DNA from: Verrucomicrobiaceae bacterium
Lineage (GTDB): Bacteria; Verrucomicrobiota; Verrucomicrobiia; Verrucomicrobiales; Verrucomicrobiaceae
Length of the DNA stretch: 64,000 nucleotides
Direction of reading: 5' to 3'
Assembly: GCA_027489965.1 (NCBI GenBank)
Contig: JAIXZA010000016.1
Location: 1 to 64,000, forward strand
In this document: positions 43,767 through 51,797 of the stretch, in pieces
How positions within the stretch are numbered: position 1 is the first letter of the stretch
Layout: each line of letters starts with the position of its first letter
Program-made: the position numbers and the translations under genes
The notes under the pieces: generated by a model
What the model was told of the DNA's origin: nothing
The model's input: only the letters and a program-made list of their open reading frames with translations
Database searches by the model: none

Positions 43767-44621
43767 ATGAAGAAAACCCTTCTCCTCCTCTCACTCCTTG
43801 CCGCGACGACCTTCGCTGCCCCAATTCCAGAAACCGCCAAAGTCGGCGAGTTCTTTGCTGGTTGTCAGGCTTACAGCTTCCGTCTTTACACGGTGTTTGA
43901 AGCCATTGAAAAAACCGCCGCTGCAGGTGGAAAAACCATCGAGTTCTATCCCGGTCAAAAATTCTCAGCCGAGAAACCCGAGGCAAAATGGGATCACAAC
44001 GCCTCCGCTGAAATGATCGCGGCCGTGAAGGCCAAGCTGGCTGAAAAAGGCCTGACCGCCGTTGGTTACGGTGTCATCAAGCTCGGCAAAGACGCTGCAG
44101 GTGATCGCAAAGTCTTCCAATTCTGCCAAACCATGGGCATTGGCATCGTCATCTCTGAGCCAGACGTGGCTGGCATGGACGGCATCGAAGCTTTGGTCAA
44201 AGAATTCGACATCAAGATGGCCATCCATAACCATCCCAAAAAGCCCCTCGATCGCGGTTACCTCTTCTGGGACCCCAATTATGTGCTCAGTCTCGTCAAA
44301 GATCGTGACCCGCGTCTCGGTTCCTGCGCTGATGTCGGTCACTGGGTCCGCAGTGGTCTGAACCCTGTCGATTGCATCAAGATCCTCAAAGGCCGCATCT
44401 TTGACAGCCACATGAAAGACCTCAACGAGTTCGGCAATGTGAAAGCTCACGACCTGCCCTTTGGTCAAGGCAAGAGCGGCATTGCCGATATCCTCGCCGA
44501 ATACCACGCCCAAGGCTATCCCGGCCCGCTGCATTGTGAATACGAGCACAACTGGGAAACCAGCGTGCCAGAGATCACCCAGTGCATGGACTTTGTGAAA
44601 GCCTGGAAGCCCGCCAAATAA
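43767..44621 (+). CDS. Exported sugar phosphate isomerase/epimerase-like TIM barrel
   Basis: 284 aa with signal peptide MKKTLLLLSLLAATTFAA. The TIM-barrel core of xylose-isomerase-like AP-endonuclease-2 family proteins follows: GCQAYSFRLYTVFEAIEKTA, GKTIEFYPGQKF, LTAVGYGVIKL, AIHNHPKK, LGSCADVGHWVRSG, IFDSHMKDL and PLHCEYEHNWE. The metal ligands (Glu, Asp, His, Glu) are in place. A secreted location is unusual for a classical isomerase but common for this family in Planctomycetes and Verrucomicrobia. The substrate is unknown. It ends in a hairpin terminator. Confidence 0.88.
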   Translation: MKKTLLLLSLLAATTFAAPIPETAKVGEFFAGCQAYSFRLYTVFEAIEKTAAAGGKTIEFYPGQKFSAEKPEAKWDHNASAEMIAAVKAKLAEKGLTAVGYGVIKLGKDAAGDRKVFQFCQTMGIGIVISEPDVAGMDGIEALVKEFDIKMAIHNHPKKPLDRGYLFWDPNYVLSLVKDRDPRLGSCADVGHWVRSGLNPVDCIKILKGRIFDSHMKDLNEFGNVKAHDLPFGQGKSGIADILAEYHAQGYPGPLHCEYEHNWETSVPEITQCMDFVKAWKPAK

Positions 44622-44645
44622 GCAGCCTCTTTTTTCATCCCCAAG

Positions 44646-44677
44646 GCCCGCCGGACAAAGATCCTGCGGGCTTTTTT
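44646..44677 (+). terminator. Intrinsic terminator of the TIM-barrel gene
   Basis: A 9-bp stem with one mismatch (44646-44654 with 44663-44671) and 8-nt loop is followed by six T residues. Confidence 0.75.
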
Positions 44678-44748
44678 ATGCCCGCACTTTCTTGCCTAAT
44701 GGGTGGGCGCAGTGTTTATAAAGCTTCTGACACTCTTTTTGTCACCAC

Positions 44749-45237
44749 ATGAACAGTCAGCATAAAGCGCACATGCCACCTTTTGGAGAAGCAATATTGG
44801 TTCTGGTTCAATTACCCTTTTTGCTGGGGTGTTTGAGCGTAGTCCCGTACGCGACTTATCGCCTTATCCGTTTCAAGAAGATCAGCCTTATATTGGGCAT
44901 TGCTGCCTTACTTACGCTGCCGATATATTGGAATTTGCTCATGATGATCTTTCTCGGAGGAGAGGATATTAATCCTCCGATCGATTCCAGAGACCAACTG
45001 ATTGGGCTTTATTCAAATTGAGACCAAAGCCTCAAACTCAATGCCGATGGCACCTTCGAGGCTAAGGGGCTTTTCCCGACGACATCCGGCAAGTGGAGCA
45101 ACCGCGATTGGATCCTCACGCTGAGTAACACGGGCCTTGAGGAGCCGAGAATCATCACCATTAATGGGCGTTTTTGCATCGCTCCATTTTATGCAGGAGT
45201 CGATGAGGACATGGGGGTTATCCTGGAGAAGGAATGA
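44749..45237 (+). pseudogene. Small membrane protein gene split by an in-frame TGA
   Basis: An ATG at 44749 opens a 90-codon frame with two hydrophobic helices (AILVLVQLPFLLGCLSVVP, ISLILGIAALLTLPIYWNLLM) ending at a TGA at 45019-45021. The same frame then stays open for another 71 codons to the TGA at 45235-45237. It encodes a sensible lipocalin/beta-type tail (LKLNADGTFEAKGLFP, SGKWSNRDWILTLSNTG, FYAGVDEDMG). The TGA falls where YSN-x-DQS would expect a residue, and TGG (Trp) to TGA is the simplest explanation. So this is one gene broken by a nonsense change, unless the stop is read through. The membrane part alone might still be made. Confidence 0.6.
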
Positions 45238-45287
45238 AACTACGGCATCTTTATCATGGGTATTGAGCGAGATACACTCGGCTGCAC

Positions 45288-45528
45288 GAGCATGGGGCGG
45301 GCTTTCAGCCCTCTATCTGTTTTTGTGGTTGGATGGCTCCTCTTGGACCGTTGGTCCAGGCTGGTATTGTTCGCGCCTTTTGCGCTGAAGAAGTAGATGA
45401 GATCATGGTGGTTTCTGGATGTCCTGAGCGCCAAAGGCGCGGCCCATCCCAGCCTGGGCCAACGGCCCAGGAATGGGGCAAACCCACGGTAAATCTCAGG
45501 CCGAGGGCTGAAGGCCCGACCCATGCTC
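45288..45528. repeat. Left palindromic (REP/BIME-like) array
   Basis: A ~240-bp unit whose ends are inverted repeats (45288-45311 against 45505-45528, 22 of 24 matching; core GGGCGGGCTTTCAGCCC). Inside are nested hairpins: TTGGACC-GTT-GGTCCAG (45343-45360) and CCTGGGCC-AAC-GGCCCAGG (45453-45471), plus a GCGCCAAAGGCGC hairpin. Any open frames crossing it are by-products of its symmetry. It abuts the RAYT gene and is closely related to the array at 46001-46279. Confidence 0.8.
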
Positions 45529-45536
45529 TCCGCGCC

Positions 45537-45989
45537 TCAATCCCAAACATAGGTCTCGTCATACGTCACGCCGTACTTTTTCAAAAACATCCGATACTCC
45601 TCCTGAAAAGTGCGCACACGGTGATGCTCCTCCTGATCATCAATGTAGGTGGTGAGTGCCATCAGATCTGCCGGAGCCACCGAGAAGCATCCGTAGCCGC
45701 GCTGCCAGGAAAAGTCACTCAAGCCAGCGGATTGTGTCTTAAGCCATTTTGACGACGAAGTCTTGAGGGTTTCGACCAGTTCGGCAATCGTCAGCGTGCG
45801 AGAAAGACGGATGGCGAGATGCACATGATCGGCGACGCCACCAACTCGATAGGCTTCACAACCCGCATTCCGAGCCACCTCCGCCAGATAGGCGTGGAGA
45901 GGAGGACGCAGTGGTGCATCGAAGCGCGGAAGACGGTCCTTGGTGCTGAAAACAAGATGGACGATGACGAGACTCAGGGACTGTGGCAT
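45537..45989 (-). CDS. REP-associated tyrosine transposase (Y1, IS200-like)
   Basis: 150 aa, the size of a single-domain TnpA_REP/RAYT. It has the HUH nuclease motif DHVHLAI (His55, His57) and a candidate catalytic tyrosine in LMALTTYIDDQEEHH (Tyr115). HLVFSTKDRLPRF at the N-terminus is the usual opening strand of Y1 transposases. It cuts single-stranded DNA at hairpins and is normally encoded next to the REP palindromes it processes, as here on both sides. Single copy in the window, probably intact. Confidence 0.93.
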   Translation of the reverse strand: MPQSLSLVIVHLVFSTKDRLPRFDAPLRPPLHAYLAEVARNAGCEAYRVGGVADHVHLAIRLSRTLTIAELVETLKTSSSKWLKTQSAGLSDFSWQRGYGCFSVAPADLMALTTYIDDQEEHHRVRTFQEEYRMFLKKYGVTYDETYVWD

Positions 45990-46000
45990 GGCTGAAAGAC

Positions 46001-46279
46001 CATGGGGCGGGCTTTCAGCCCTTTACCTGATTTTTTCGATCGGGCGGATCGTCCTGGGCCGTTGGCCCAGGCTGGTATCGTTCGCGCCTTCGGCGCTAAA
46101 AAGGCCAGGCATTTGCGCTGTCGCCATTGAAGCAGGAGATGCGTTTCGCAGTGGAGAGTCAATATTGACTGGGGGTCTCGTGCGCCAAAGGTGCAGCCCA
46201 TCTCAGCCTGGGCCAGCGGCCCAGGAACCGAGAGAAACAGCAGAGAAACCCAAGTCGAGGGCTGAAAGCCCGACCCATG
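46001..46279. repeat. Right palindromic (REP/BIME-like) array
   Basis: A ~280-bp unit with inverted ends (46001-46021 against 46259-46279, 20 of 21 matching). It encloses two almost identical hairpins, CCTGGGCC-GTT-GGCCCAGG (46053-46071) and CCTGGGCC-AGC-GGCCCAGG (46207-46225), and a GCGCCTTCGGCGC hairpin. It is the partner of the array at 45288-45528 on the other side of the RAYT gene. Between its end and glyS (46280-46349) I see nothing further. Confidence 0.8.
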
Positions 46280-46349
46280 CTCACAGCACACGAATCACAC
46301 CGAGAGGCATGATTGGATTTGATCGGACTAACCGCGGTACCTACCGAGC

Positions 46350-48131
46350 TTACGACACCTGAGCCAGCAGCTTCCCGAGCAGATCGCTGATCTTCACGCG
46401 CTCTTGCTCGCCGCCGTCGCGATGACGGAGGGTAACGGTGTCTAGGAGTTCAGGACCTTTTTCACCGAGGGTGTCAAAGTCGATGGTGATTCCGAAAGGC
46501 GTGCCGACTTCGTCCTGACGGGCATAGCGGCGACCAATGCTGGCCGTTTCATCATAGAAGACGTTCATGTGACGCTTCAGGAGAGCATAGACCTCACGCG
46601 CTTTGGCCACGAGTTCGGGCTTGTTCTTCAGCAGCGGGAAAACGCCAACTTTGATCGGAGCCACTCGTGGATGCAGTTTCAGCACCGTGATGACCTCTTT
46701 CTTGCCTTTTTCATCGGTCTTTTCTGTTTCCTCATAGGCATTGGCAATGATCGCCAGAGCCATACGGTCAAGGCCGGCGCTGGGCTCGATCACGTGGGGA
46801 ACGTAGTTACCTTTGAAGAGACGCTCAAACCAAGCACGCACATCGGCCTCTGGCATTGGGGCACCTTTGACCTTCGACTGCTCAGCAGCCAGGCGCTTCT
46901 GGATCATGGCTTCTTTTTGTTCGTCGGTGAGCTTGGCCGCAGCGACCTTCAACTCTTCGTCGAAGACTTCCTGGCTCTTACCGCTAGCGTTTTGATGAGC
47001 GGTCAAATCAAAGGCACCACGTGCGGCGATGCCTTCAAGCTCTTCGGTGCCAAAGGGGAAGTTGCAAAGGATGTCCACACAAGCGCGAGCGTAGTGCGCC
47101 AGATCTTCAGGCGTCTGCCAGTAGTATTCCAGAACGCCACCGAGACCGATGCCTTCATAGAACCTGGTGCGCTGATCCACCCAATAGCGGTGCCAGAGAT
47201 CCCAGCCCCAGTTGGCCTGCGGCTCACTCAGATCCGCGCCTTCTGACCAGGCGGCGACTTCGCCGCTGATGATTTCGATGGCTTCATCAGGCTTGATGAA
47301 AAACTCGAGTTCCATTTGCTCGAACTCACGACTGCGGAAAGTGAAGTTCTTTGGCGTCACTTCATTACGGAAGGCCTTACCGATCTGGCAGATGCCAAAA
47401 GGAACCTTCACGCGACTGGCATCAAAAACGTTCTTGAATTGGGCAAAGATCGCCTGCGCGGTTTCGGGGCGCAGGTAGGTGACATCATCCTCAGTCGCGG
47501 TGGGGCCAAGGTAGGTCTTGAGCATCAGATTGAAGGGTCGCGCTGGGCCCAGGGCACCGCCTGTCTCTGGATGGTAATCAATGCTGCCCTCGACAGCGTC
47601 TGCCTTTGCTTCACCAAGAAGGACGATTTCTTCTGGCTTGCCTGCTGCTTCACCAGCATTGGAGGCGATAAGTAGGCGGACACGCTTGCGGAAGCTTTCG
47701 ATGTGCTCGCCCTTTTTCATGAGGACAGAGACCACGCGATCCAGCTTCCAGCCAGTAGCCGCTTCTGCACCCGTGTAGTTCATGATCACGCCGTCCTGTG
47801 GATCGACATGGTCAGCACGCACACGCTTATTCGTCAGCGAACACTCACGCATGAGATCGGCAAAGGTCTCAACATGGCCGCTGGCCTTCCAGATGGCGGG
47901 ATTCATGAGGATGCTGGCATCCAGGCCGAGGACGTCTTCACGATCACGGGTCATGGCATTCCACCAGGCGGTGCGCAAATTACGCTTCAGCTCGGCACCC
48001 AGCGGGCCGTAGTCCCAGACACCACCGCAACCACCGTAGATCTCACTGCTTTGAAAGATGAAGCCGCGGCGCTTGCAAAGAGAGACGATTTTCTCCATGA
48101 GGGCGGTATTGTTCTTGGCGTCGGTGGACAT
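46350..48131 (-). CDS. glyS: Glycyl-tRNA synthetase (alpha2, single-chain type)
   Basis: 593 aa from the ATG at 48131 (MSTDAKNNTALMEKIVSLC). This is the homodimeric, eukaryote/Thermus-like GlyRS rather than the alpha2beta2 GlyQ-GlyS form. Class II motifs: GFIFQSSEIYGGCGGVWDYG at the start, FRNEVTPKNFTFRSREFEQMEL (motif 2, given in part), and IEPSAGLDRMALAI (motif 3), then the anticodon-binding domain (APIKVGVFPLLKN, ASIGRRYARQDEVGTPF). An insertion of ~60 residues follows the ADH region (FRKRVRLLIASNAGEAAGKP). It charges tRNA-Gly with glycine. Confidence 0.97.
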   Translation of the reverse strand: MSTDAKNNTALMEKIVSLCKRRGFIFQSSEIYGGCGGVWDYGPLGAELKRNLRTAWWNAMTRDREDVLGLDASILMNPAIWKASGHVETFADLMRECSLTNKRVRADHVDPQDGVIMNYTGAEAATGWKLDRVVSVLMKKGEHIESFRKRVRLLIASNAGEAAGKPEEIVLLGEAKADAVEGSIDYHPETGGALGPARPFNLMLKTYLGPTATEDDVTYLRPETAQAIFAQFKNVFDASRVKVPFGICQIGKAFRNEVTPKNFTFRSREFEQMELEFFIKPDEAIEIISGEVAAWSEGADLSEPQANWGWDLWHRYWVDQRTRFYEGIGLGGVLEYYWQTPEDLAHYARACVDILCNFPFGTEELEGIAARGAFDLTAHQNASGKSQEVFDEELKVAAAKLTDEQKEAMIQKRLAAEQSKVKGAPMPEADVRAWFERLFKGNYVPHVIEPSAGLDRMALAIIANAYEETEKTDEKGKKEVITVLKLHPRVAPIKVGVFPLLKNKPELVAKAREVYALLKRHMNVFYDETASIGRRYARQDEVGTPFGITIDFDTLGEKGPELLDTVTLRHRDGGEQERVKISDLLGKLLAQVS

Positions 48132-48222
48132 AGCGGTAGGTAGGGTTAAAAAGCGGCGCGTAAGGAGCGCCAGAGCAGGCTTTTCGCAAGAGAAAGCTGG
48201 AGGCACACAGTTAGCCGTTTAT

Positions 48223-48888
48223 TCAGCCTGCATGGTTCCACTTTAAGCCCTGCGGTAAATCACAGCCAGCATACTCGATATGCAAGATCCGCCGATGCCG
48301 CTCTGACGTGGATCGTCCCGACGCATGCAGTATCAACGGTCGCATCAAAAGCGCATCACCTCGGCTAGCGCGACAGGTTTCCTCTGGGATGGCCGCGCGT
48401 AGTCTTGCGATGTCCTCTGCGGCAAGCCTGCCTTGAGTGTGGGAGCCGGGCAGCAGGCGCAAAGCACCGTTTGACTCGTCTGTATCGTCGAGATGCAGAC
48501 GGAGAGTAATCATACTTTGGAGCACATCGATTGGCGGCTGAACATGAATCAGACCCTCCTTCACGCTCCATGGTCCAAAACCTGCCACTTCCGCCTGATG
48601 AGTGACCGAAATGGTCAAATCCTGATGCCATGCCACTAGCCAATTGGTGCTGGGAGACTTATCAAAGTAAATGGCCCTGACGGGGCGAGGTGAGCCAGGT
48701 AAAAGTGGACTAACGACACGCAAGATAGGTTCTGAAGTGGCGAGCTCGTAAACCATTTGCTGACTCAACATGCCACGCTGGCCAGCCCCCGTCGCGACAC
48801 CCAGTGAACTGACGAGCTCATCGACACGCGCCTGAGAAAGCAGTGCCCGAACAATGGTAAAACCTTGTTTTTGAACTTCGGAGATCAC
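48223..48888 (-). CDS. Phytanoyl-CoA dioxygenase (PhyH)-family protein
   Basis: 221 aa from a GTG at 48888; a TTG at 48930 would add 14 residues. It is a 2-oxoglutarate/Fe(II)-dependent dioxygenase fold: GFTIVRALLS at the N-terminus, iron site WHQDLT (His88, Asp90) with distal His188 in LILHASGRS, and Arg192 for 2-oxoglutarate. SNGALRLLPGSHTQGRL is the family signature loop. The substrate cannot be told; PhyH-like enzymes hydroxylate lipids, amino acids or natural products. No biosynthetic neighbours. Divergent from dtd. Confidence 0.85.
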   Translation of the reverse strand: MISEVQKQGFTIVRALLSQARVDELVSSLGVATGAGQRGMLSQQMVYELATSEPILRVVSPLLPGSPRPVRAIYFDKSPSTNWLVAWHQDLTISVTHQAEVAGFGPWSVKEGLIHVQPPIDVLQSMITLRLHLDDTDESNGALRLLPGSHTQGRLAAEDIARLRAAIPEETCRASRGDALLMRPLILHASGRSTSERHRRILHIEYAGCDLPQGLKWNHAG

Positions 48889-49024
48889 GAATGGGAATTT
48901 ATGACACCTTACTAAAAGATCCAGAGACAAGAGTCGAGTAATTGTCCGAATTGGACTTTATGAGTTGGCTTGGGATATTCAAGTCTGGGCTCATTGCCCC
49001 ATATTCATCAAACAATCTTAGTCC

Positions 49025-49477
49025 ATGCGCGCCCTCATCCAACGCTCCAAAAACGCATCTGTCAGCATTGCTGGTGAAATCACTGCCACTATTTCTCACG
49101 GGCTAGTGGTGCTAATTGGGGTGGAGAATGAGGACACGGTGGAGGATGCGGATTGGCTGGCGGGCAAGATCGGCCAGATGCGGATTTTTGGTGATGCGGA
49201 GGGAAAAATGAACCTGAGTGTCAAGGACATTGGCGGCAGTGTGCTGGTGGTGAGTCAGTTCACCCTTCATGCCAGCACGAAAAAGGGGAATCGCCCGAGT
49301 TTTCTGAAAGCGGCTCGACCTGAGGTGGCGGTTCCGATTTATGAACATTTCATGAGAGCGCTGGAAGCAGAACTGGGTGCGCCAGTGAAGCATGGCACTT
49401 TCGGTGCCGACATGCAGGTGGCGCTGGTCAATGATGGACCCGTCACGATTTGGATGGATACCAAGGCGAAGGAATAG
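49025..49477 (+). CDS. dtd: D-aminoacyl-tRNA deacylase
   Basis: 150 aa, typical length. DTD removes D-amino acids from mischarged tRNAs (and glycine from tRNA-Ala) by an RNA-based mechanism. The family motifs are both present: VVSQFTL (with the catalytic-site residues) and NDGPVTI with the cross-subunit Gly-Pro. MRALIQRSKNASVSIAG is the usual N-terminus. Located in the cytosol. Confidence 0.96.
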   Translation: MRALIQRSKNASVSIAGEITATISHGLVVLIGVENEDTVEDADWLAGKIGQMRIFGDAEGKMNLSVKDIGGSVLVVSQFTLHASTKKGNRPSFLKAARPEVAVPIYEHFMRALEAELGAPVKHGTFGADMQVALVNDGPVTIWMDTKAKE

Positions 49478-49525
49478 AACTTCGCTAGAAGCAGAACAAC
49501 TCGAAAGAAGCAGCCCTTGGCCACC

Positions 49526-49540
49526 GTGACTAGGAGTCAC
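49526..49540 (+). promoter_or_regulatory. Inverted repeat covering the ribosome binding site of the PQQ-like gene
   Basis: A perfect 6-bp inverted repeat (GTGACT-AGG-AGTCAC) lies immediately in front of the ATG at 49541. The Shine-Dalgarno AGGAG is inside it, four bases from the start codon. If it folds in RNA, ribosome access would be blocked; it could equally be a protein-binding operator. Confidence 0.35.
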
Positions 49541-50848
49541 ATGTCATTTCTTCCACGACTCGCTTTTCTCAGTCTATGCAGCAGCTCTCTACTGAGTGCC
49601 CAAGTAGCCACGACACCGTTGTTTTGGCCGGATAAAAATGGGCCAACGTATGATGGCATCGTTCCCGCAGCTGAAGCGGCACGCTTACCGCTGAAATGGA
49701 ATGCGGAGACGGGCGAAAACATCGTCTGGAAAACGGATATACAAGATGAAGGACACAGCACTCCCGTGATTGGGGGTGATCGAATCTGGTTCACCGCAGC
49801 CACAGTGGATGGAAAGAAGATGTATGTTTATGGTATCGACCGCCAGACGGGGAAAATCATCCATCACATCCTGCTGTTTGAAAATGCTGATCCTGAGATC
49901 CTGGGCAATCCGCTGAACAACTACGCAGCTCCTTCTCCGGTCTTGGAGGCTGATGCGCTTTACGTTCACTTCGGCACCTATGGCACAGCTCGGATTGATC
50001 CGCAGACAGGCACCACAGTTTGGCAGCGGCGTGACATCAATGCGCGGCATTTTCGCGGACCGGGCTCATCGCCGATCGTTCATGGCGACATGCTGTTTCT
50101 GACCTTTGACGGCATCGATCAGCAGTATGTGACAGCTCTTGATAAAAAGACCGGTGTTACCCTGTGGAAAACCAGCCGCACGACTGATTACGGAGATCTG
50201 GATAAAGACGGCAAACCAACGCGCGATGGCGACATGAGGAAGGCATACCATACGCCGAGTGTCATGAATCTAGGTGGTAAAGAAACCCTAGTCTCGGTCG
50301 GTTCACGGGCTGCTTTTGGCTACGATGCTGCTACTGGCAAAGAACTCTGGACCATCCGTCACGGTGGCTTCAATGCGGCCATCCGTCCGCTGATTTATAA
50401 GCAGATTCTGATCCTCAATACCGGCTCTGAGCGCGCCCATACTTTGGGTGTCAAAATCGACGACAAAATGTCCGGTGACATCACCGAAAGCCATGTCGTT
50501 TGGGATCGTGAAAAGCGCAACGCCAGCGAATCCTGCCCAGTCTTGGTCAATGGGTTGCTTTTCCAAACCACACGTGGTGGCATCGTCACCTGCATGAATC
50601 CTGAAACCGGTGTCGATGTCTGGGAAGATCGTTTCCCAGGTCAGCATTTGCCGTCTCCCATCGCTGCCGCTGATCGGCTCTACTTCGGCAATGATCGTGG
50701 CGATACACGCGTGATTAAGGCGGGAGATAAGTTTGAAATTCTTTCCGAAAACAAGCTGCCAGATGCCATGACTTCTGCACCTGCCGTGGCTGATGGAGCC
50801 ATTTTCATCCGGACGAAAAAACAGCTTTTTAAACTTGGGTCAAAATAA
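49541..50848 (+). CDS. Secreted PQQ-binding-like beta-propeller protein
   Basis: 435 aa from the ATG at 49541; the TTG at 49517 lies outside the signal peptide and is unlikely. Signal peptide MSFLPRLAFLSLCSSSLLSA. The mature protein is a propeller of PQQ-type repeats: IVWKTDIQDEGHSTPVIGGDRIWFTAA, in part; YGIDRQTGKIIHH; RIDPQTGTTVWQRRD; TALDKKTGVTLWKT; GYDAATGKELWTIR; CMNPETGVDVWED. No cysteine or cofactor ligands of true quinoprotein dehydrogenases are seen, so it is more likely structural, as in BamB-like or PQQ-repeat proteins. It carries its own candidate operator or RBS hairpin. Confidence 0.85.
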   Translation: MSFLPRLAFLSLCSSSLLSAQVATTPLFWPDKNGPTYDGIVPAAEAARLPLKWNAETGENIVWKTDIQDEGHSTPVIGGDRIWFTAATVDGKKMYVYGIDRQTGKIIHHILLFENADPEILGNPLNNYAAPSPVLEADALYVHFGTYGTARIDPQTGTTVWQRRDINARHFRGPGSSPIVHGDMLFLTFDGIDQQYVTALDKKTGVTLWKTSRTTDYGDLDKDGKPTRDGDMRKAYHTPSVMNLGGKETLVSVGSRAAFGYDAATGKELWTIRHGGFNAAIRPLIYKQILILNTGSERAHTLGVKIDDKMSGDITESHVVWDREKRNASESCPVLVNGLLFQTTRGGIVTCMNPETGVDVWEDRFPGQHLPSPIAAADRLYFGNDRGDTRVIKAGDKFEILSENKLPDAMTSAPAVADGAIFIRTKKQLFKLGSK

Positions 50849-50964
50849 TCACAAAAGCACCCAGCATTGCGCTCACAGCCTGCGTTTGGTCAGTTCTGAA
50901 ATGTCATGGCAGGCGCGACAAAATCTTCGCCAAATGAGATAAATCGGTTATACTTTAAATATCT

Positions 50965-51288
50965 ATGTCCACGACACCGACTCGCAAAACTAGTTTTACT
51001 CGCCGCGTTCCTGATCATGTCACCGACGAACTTGTGAATGTCTTATCTCCCGGAGATACACTGGAGTTCAATGAACTCTTCAAGCTAGTTTATGCCAACC
51101 TAAAGGTGAAAAACGCGGTCAGTGGTGGAGAGGAAATGCTACGTCTGCGCTCCTATGAAAAACTACAAGGGCTCGTGAACCGTGGCCTTTGTGCCAAGGT
51201 CGGTAAAACGTATCGTGGGCTGGAAGGTCTGCGTGCGGCGCATCAGGCCACCATCGCCGCCCGCACGGCTGCTGTTGCGGCCCGCTAA
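50965..51288 (+). CDS. Hypothetical 107-aa protein
   Basis: 107 aa, basic and probably helical: FTRRVPDHVTDELVNVL, GDTLEFNELFKLVYANLKVKN, EEMLRLRSYEKLQGLVNRGL, KVGKTYRGLEGLRAAHQ. The core could be a winged-helix fold (LEFNELFKLVY, LQGLVNRGLCAKVGKTYRG), but no family can be named. A TATACT (-10) at 50949-50954 lies ten bases upstream of the ATG, so the transcript would have a very short leader. Confidence 0.5.
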   Translation: MSTTPTRKTSFTRRVPDHVTDELVNVLSPGDTLEFNELFKLVYANLKVKNAVSGGEEMLRLRSYEKLQGLVNRGLCAKVGKTYRGLEGLRAAHQATIAARTAAVAAR

Positions 51289-51292
51289 ATTA

Positions 51293-51315
51293 GCTCAGTC
51301 GCCCTATGACTGAGC
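51293..51315 (+). terminator. Hairpin after the 107-aa gene, possible terminator
   Basis: An 8-bp stem (GCTCAGTC with GACTGAGC) and 7-nt loop begin four bases after the stop codon. There is no T tract, so a Rho-independent function is unproven. Confidence 0.3.
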
Positions 51316-51348
51316 CATGATACACCATTTGTAGCATCACTGGCCTAC

Positions 51349-51377
51349 TTGACGCCTCGTCCTGACTCGGCTAGGAT
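51349..51377 (+). promoter_or_regulatory. Sigma-70-type promoter of nuoA
   Basis: TTGACG (51349-51354) and TAGGAT (51372-51377) with 17 bp between them; the expected start is near 51384, leaving a ~14-nt leader before the ATG at 51398. Confidence 0.5.
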
Positions 51378-51397
51378 TCAGAGTCCCCCCACTTCCC

Positions 51398-51772
51398 ATG
51401 CTAGAGACCTATCTTCCTGTCCTGCTTCAGATCGTCATTGCCAGCGGCTTTGCTGGCGTCACGCTGCTGCTTTCAGTGCTCCTCGGAAAAGCTGCCAAGC
51501 GCAGCGCGATGAAGGATAGCTCCTATGAGTGCGGAATGCTCCCGCTCCAGGAAGGCCAGCCGCGTTTCAGTGTGAAGTTCTACATCGTGGCCATGCTGTT
51601 TGTGCTTTTCGACATCGAAGTCGTCTTTCTCTACCCTTGGGCTGTGATCTACAAGGATTACCTTCACGCTTACGGAGCAGGCATTTTACTCACCGCGTTT
51701 AGCTTTATCAGCATCTTAGGCGTAGCCTTCCTTTATGCTTGGCGCAAAGGTGTGCTGAACTGGAAAAACTAA
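51398..51772 (+). CDS. nuoA: NADH-quinone oxidoreductase subunit A
   Basis: 124 aa with three membrane helices (IVIASGFAGVTLLLSVLLG, FYIVAMLFVLFDIEVVFLYPW, GILLTAFSFISILGVAFLY). The motif YECGMLPLQEGQPRFSVKFY, with the conserved Cys, is the NuoA signature; FDIEVVFLYPW carries the acidic residue of the membrane domain. It is part of the Complex I proton-pumping membrane arm in the inner membrane. Normally the first gene of a nuo operon, but here no nuoB follows. It has its own promoter. Confidence 0.93.
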   Translation: MLETYLPVLLQIVIASGFAGVTLLLSVLLGKAAKRSAMKDSSYECGMLPLQEGQPRFSVKFYIVAMLFVLFDIEVVFLYPWAVIYKDYLHAYGAGILLTAFSFISILGVAFLYAWRKGVLNWKN

Positions 51773-51797
51773 CCCTCACGGGTTGCACGCCAGTTTT

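Larger units (their letters stand above)
45288..46279. mobile_element. RAYT gene bracketed by REP/BIME-like palindromic arrays
   Basis: A unit of about 990 bp is formed by two related palindromic arrays with a REP-associated tyrosine transposase between them. This is the classical organisation in which a domesticated IS200/IS605-type transposase maintains or spreads REP palindromes. No IS ends or target duplication are visible, so it is a resident RAYT-REP locus rather than an active insertion sequence. It lies between the broken membrane-protein gene and glyS. Confidence 0.75.

Noticed and set aside
45019..45021. TGA as selenocysteine codon
   Set aside because: No SECIS-like hairpin is apparent right after the codon, the product is a membrane/lipocalin-like protein unlike known selenoproteins, and TGG to TGA is simpler.
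45240..45560. Several open frames crossing the palindromic array left of the RAYT gene
   Set aside because: They result from the inverted symmetry of the repeat and have no coding features.
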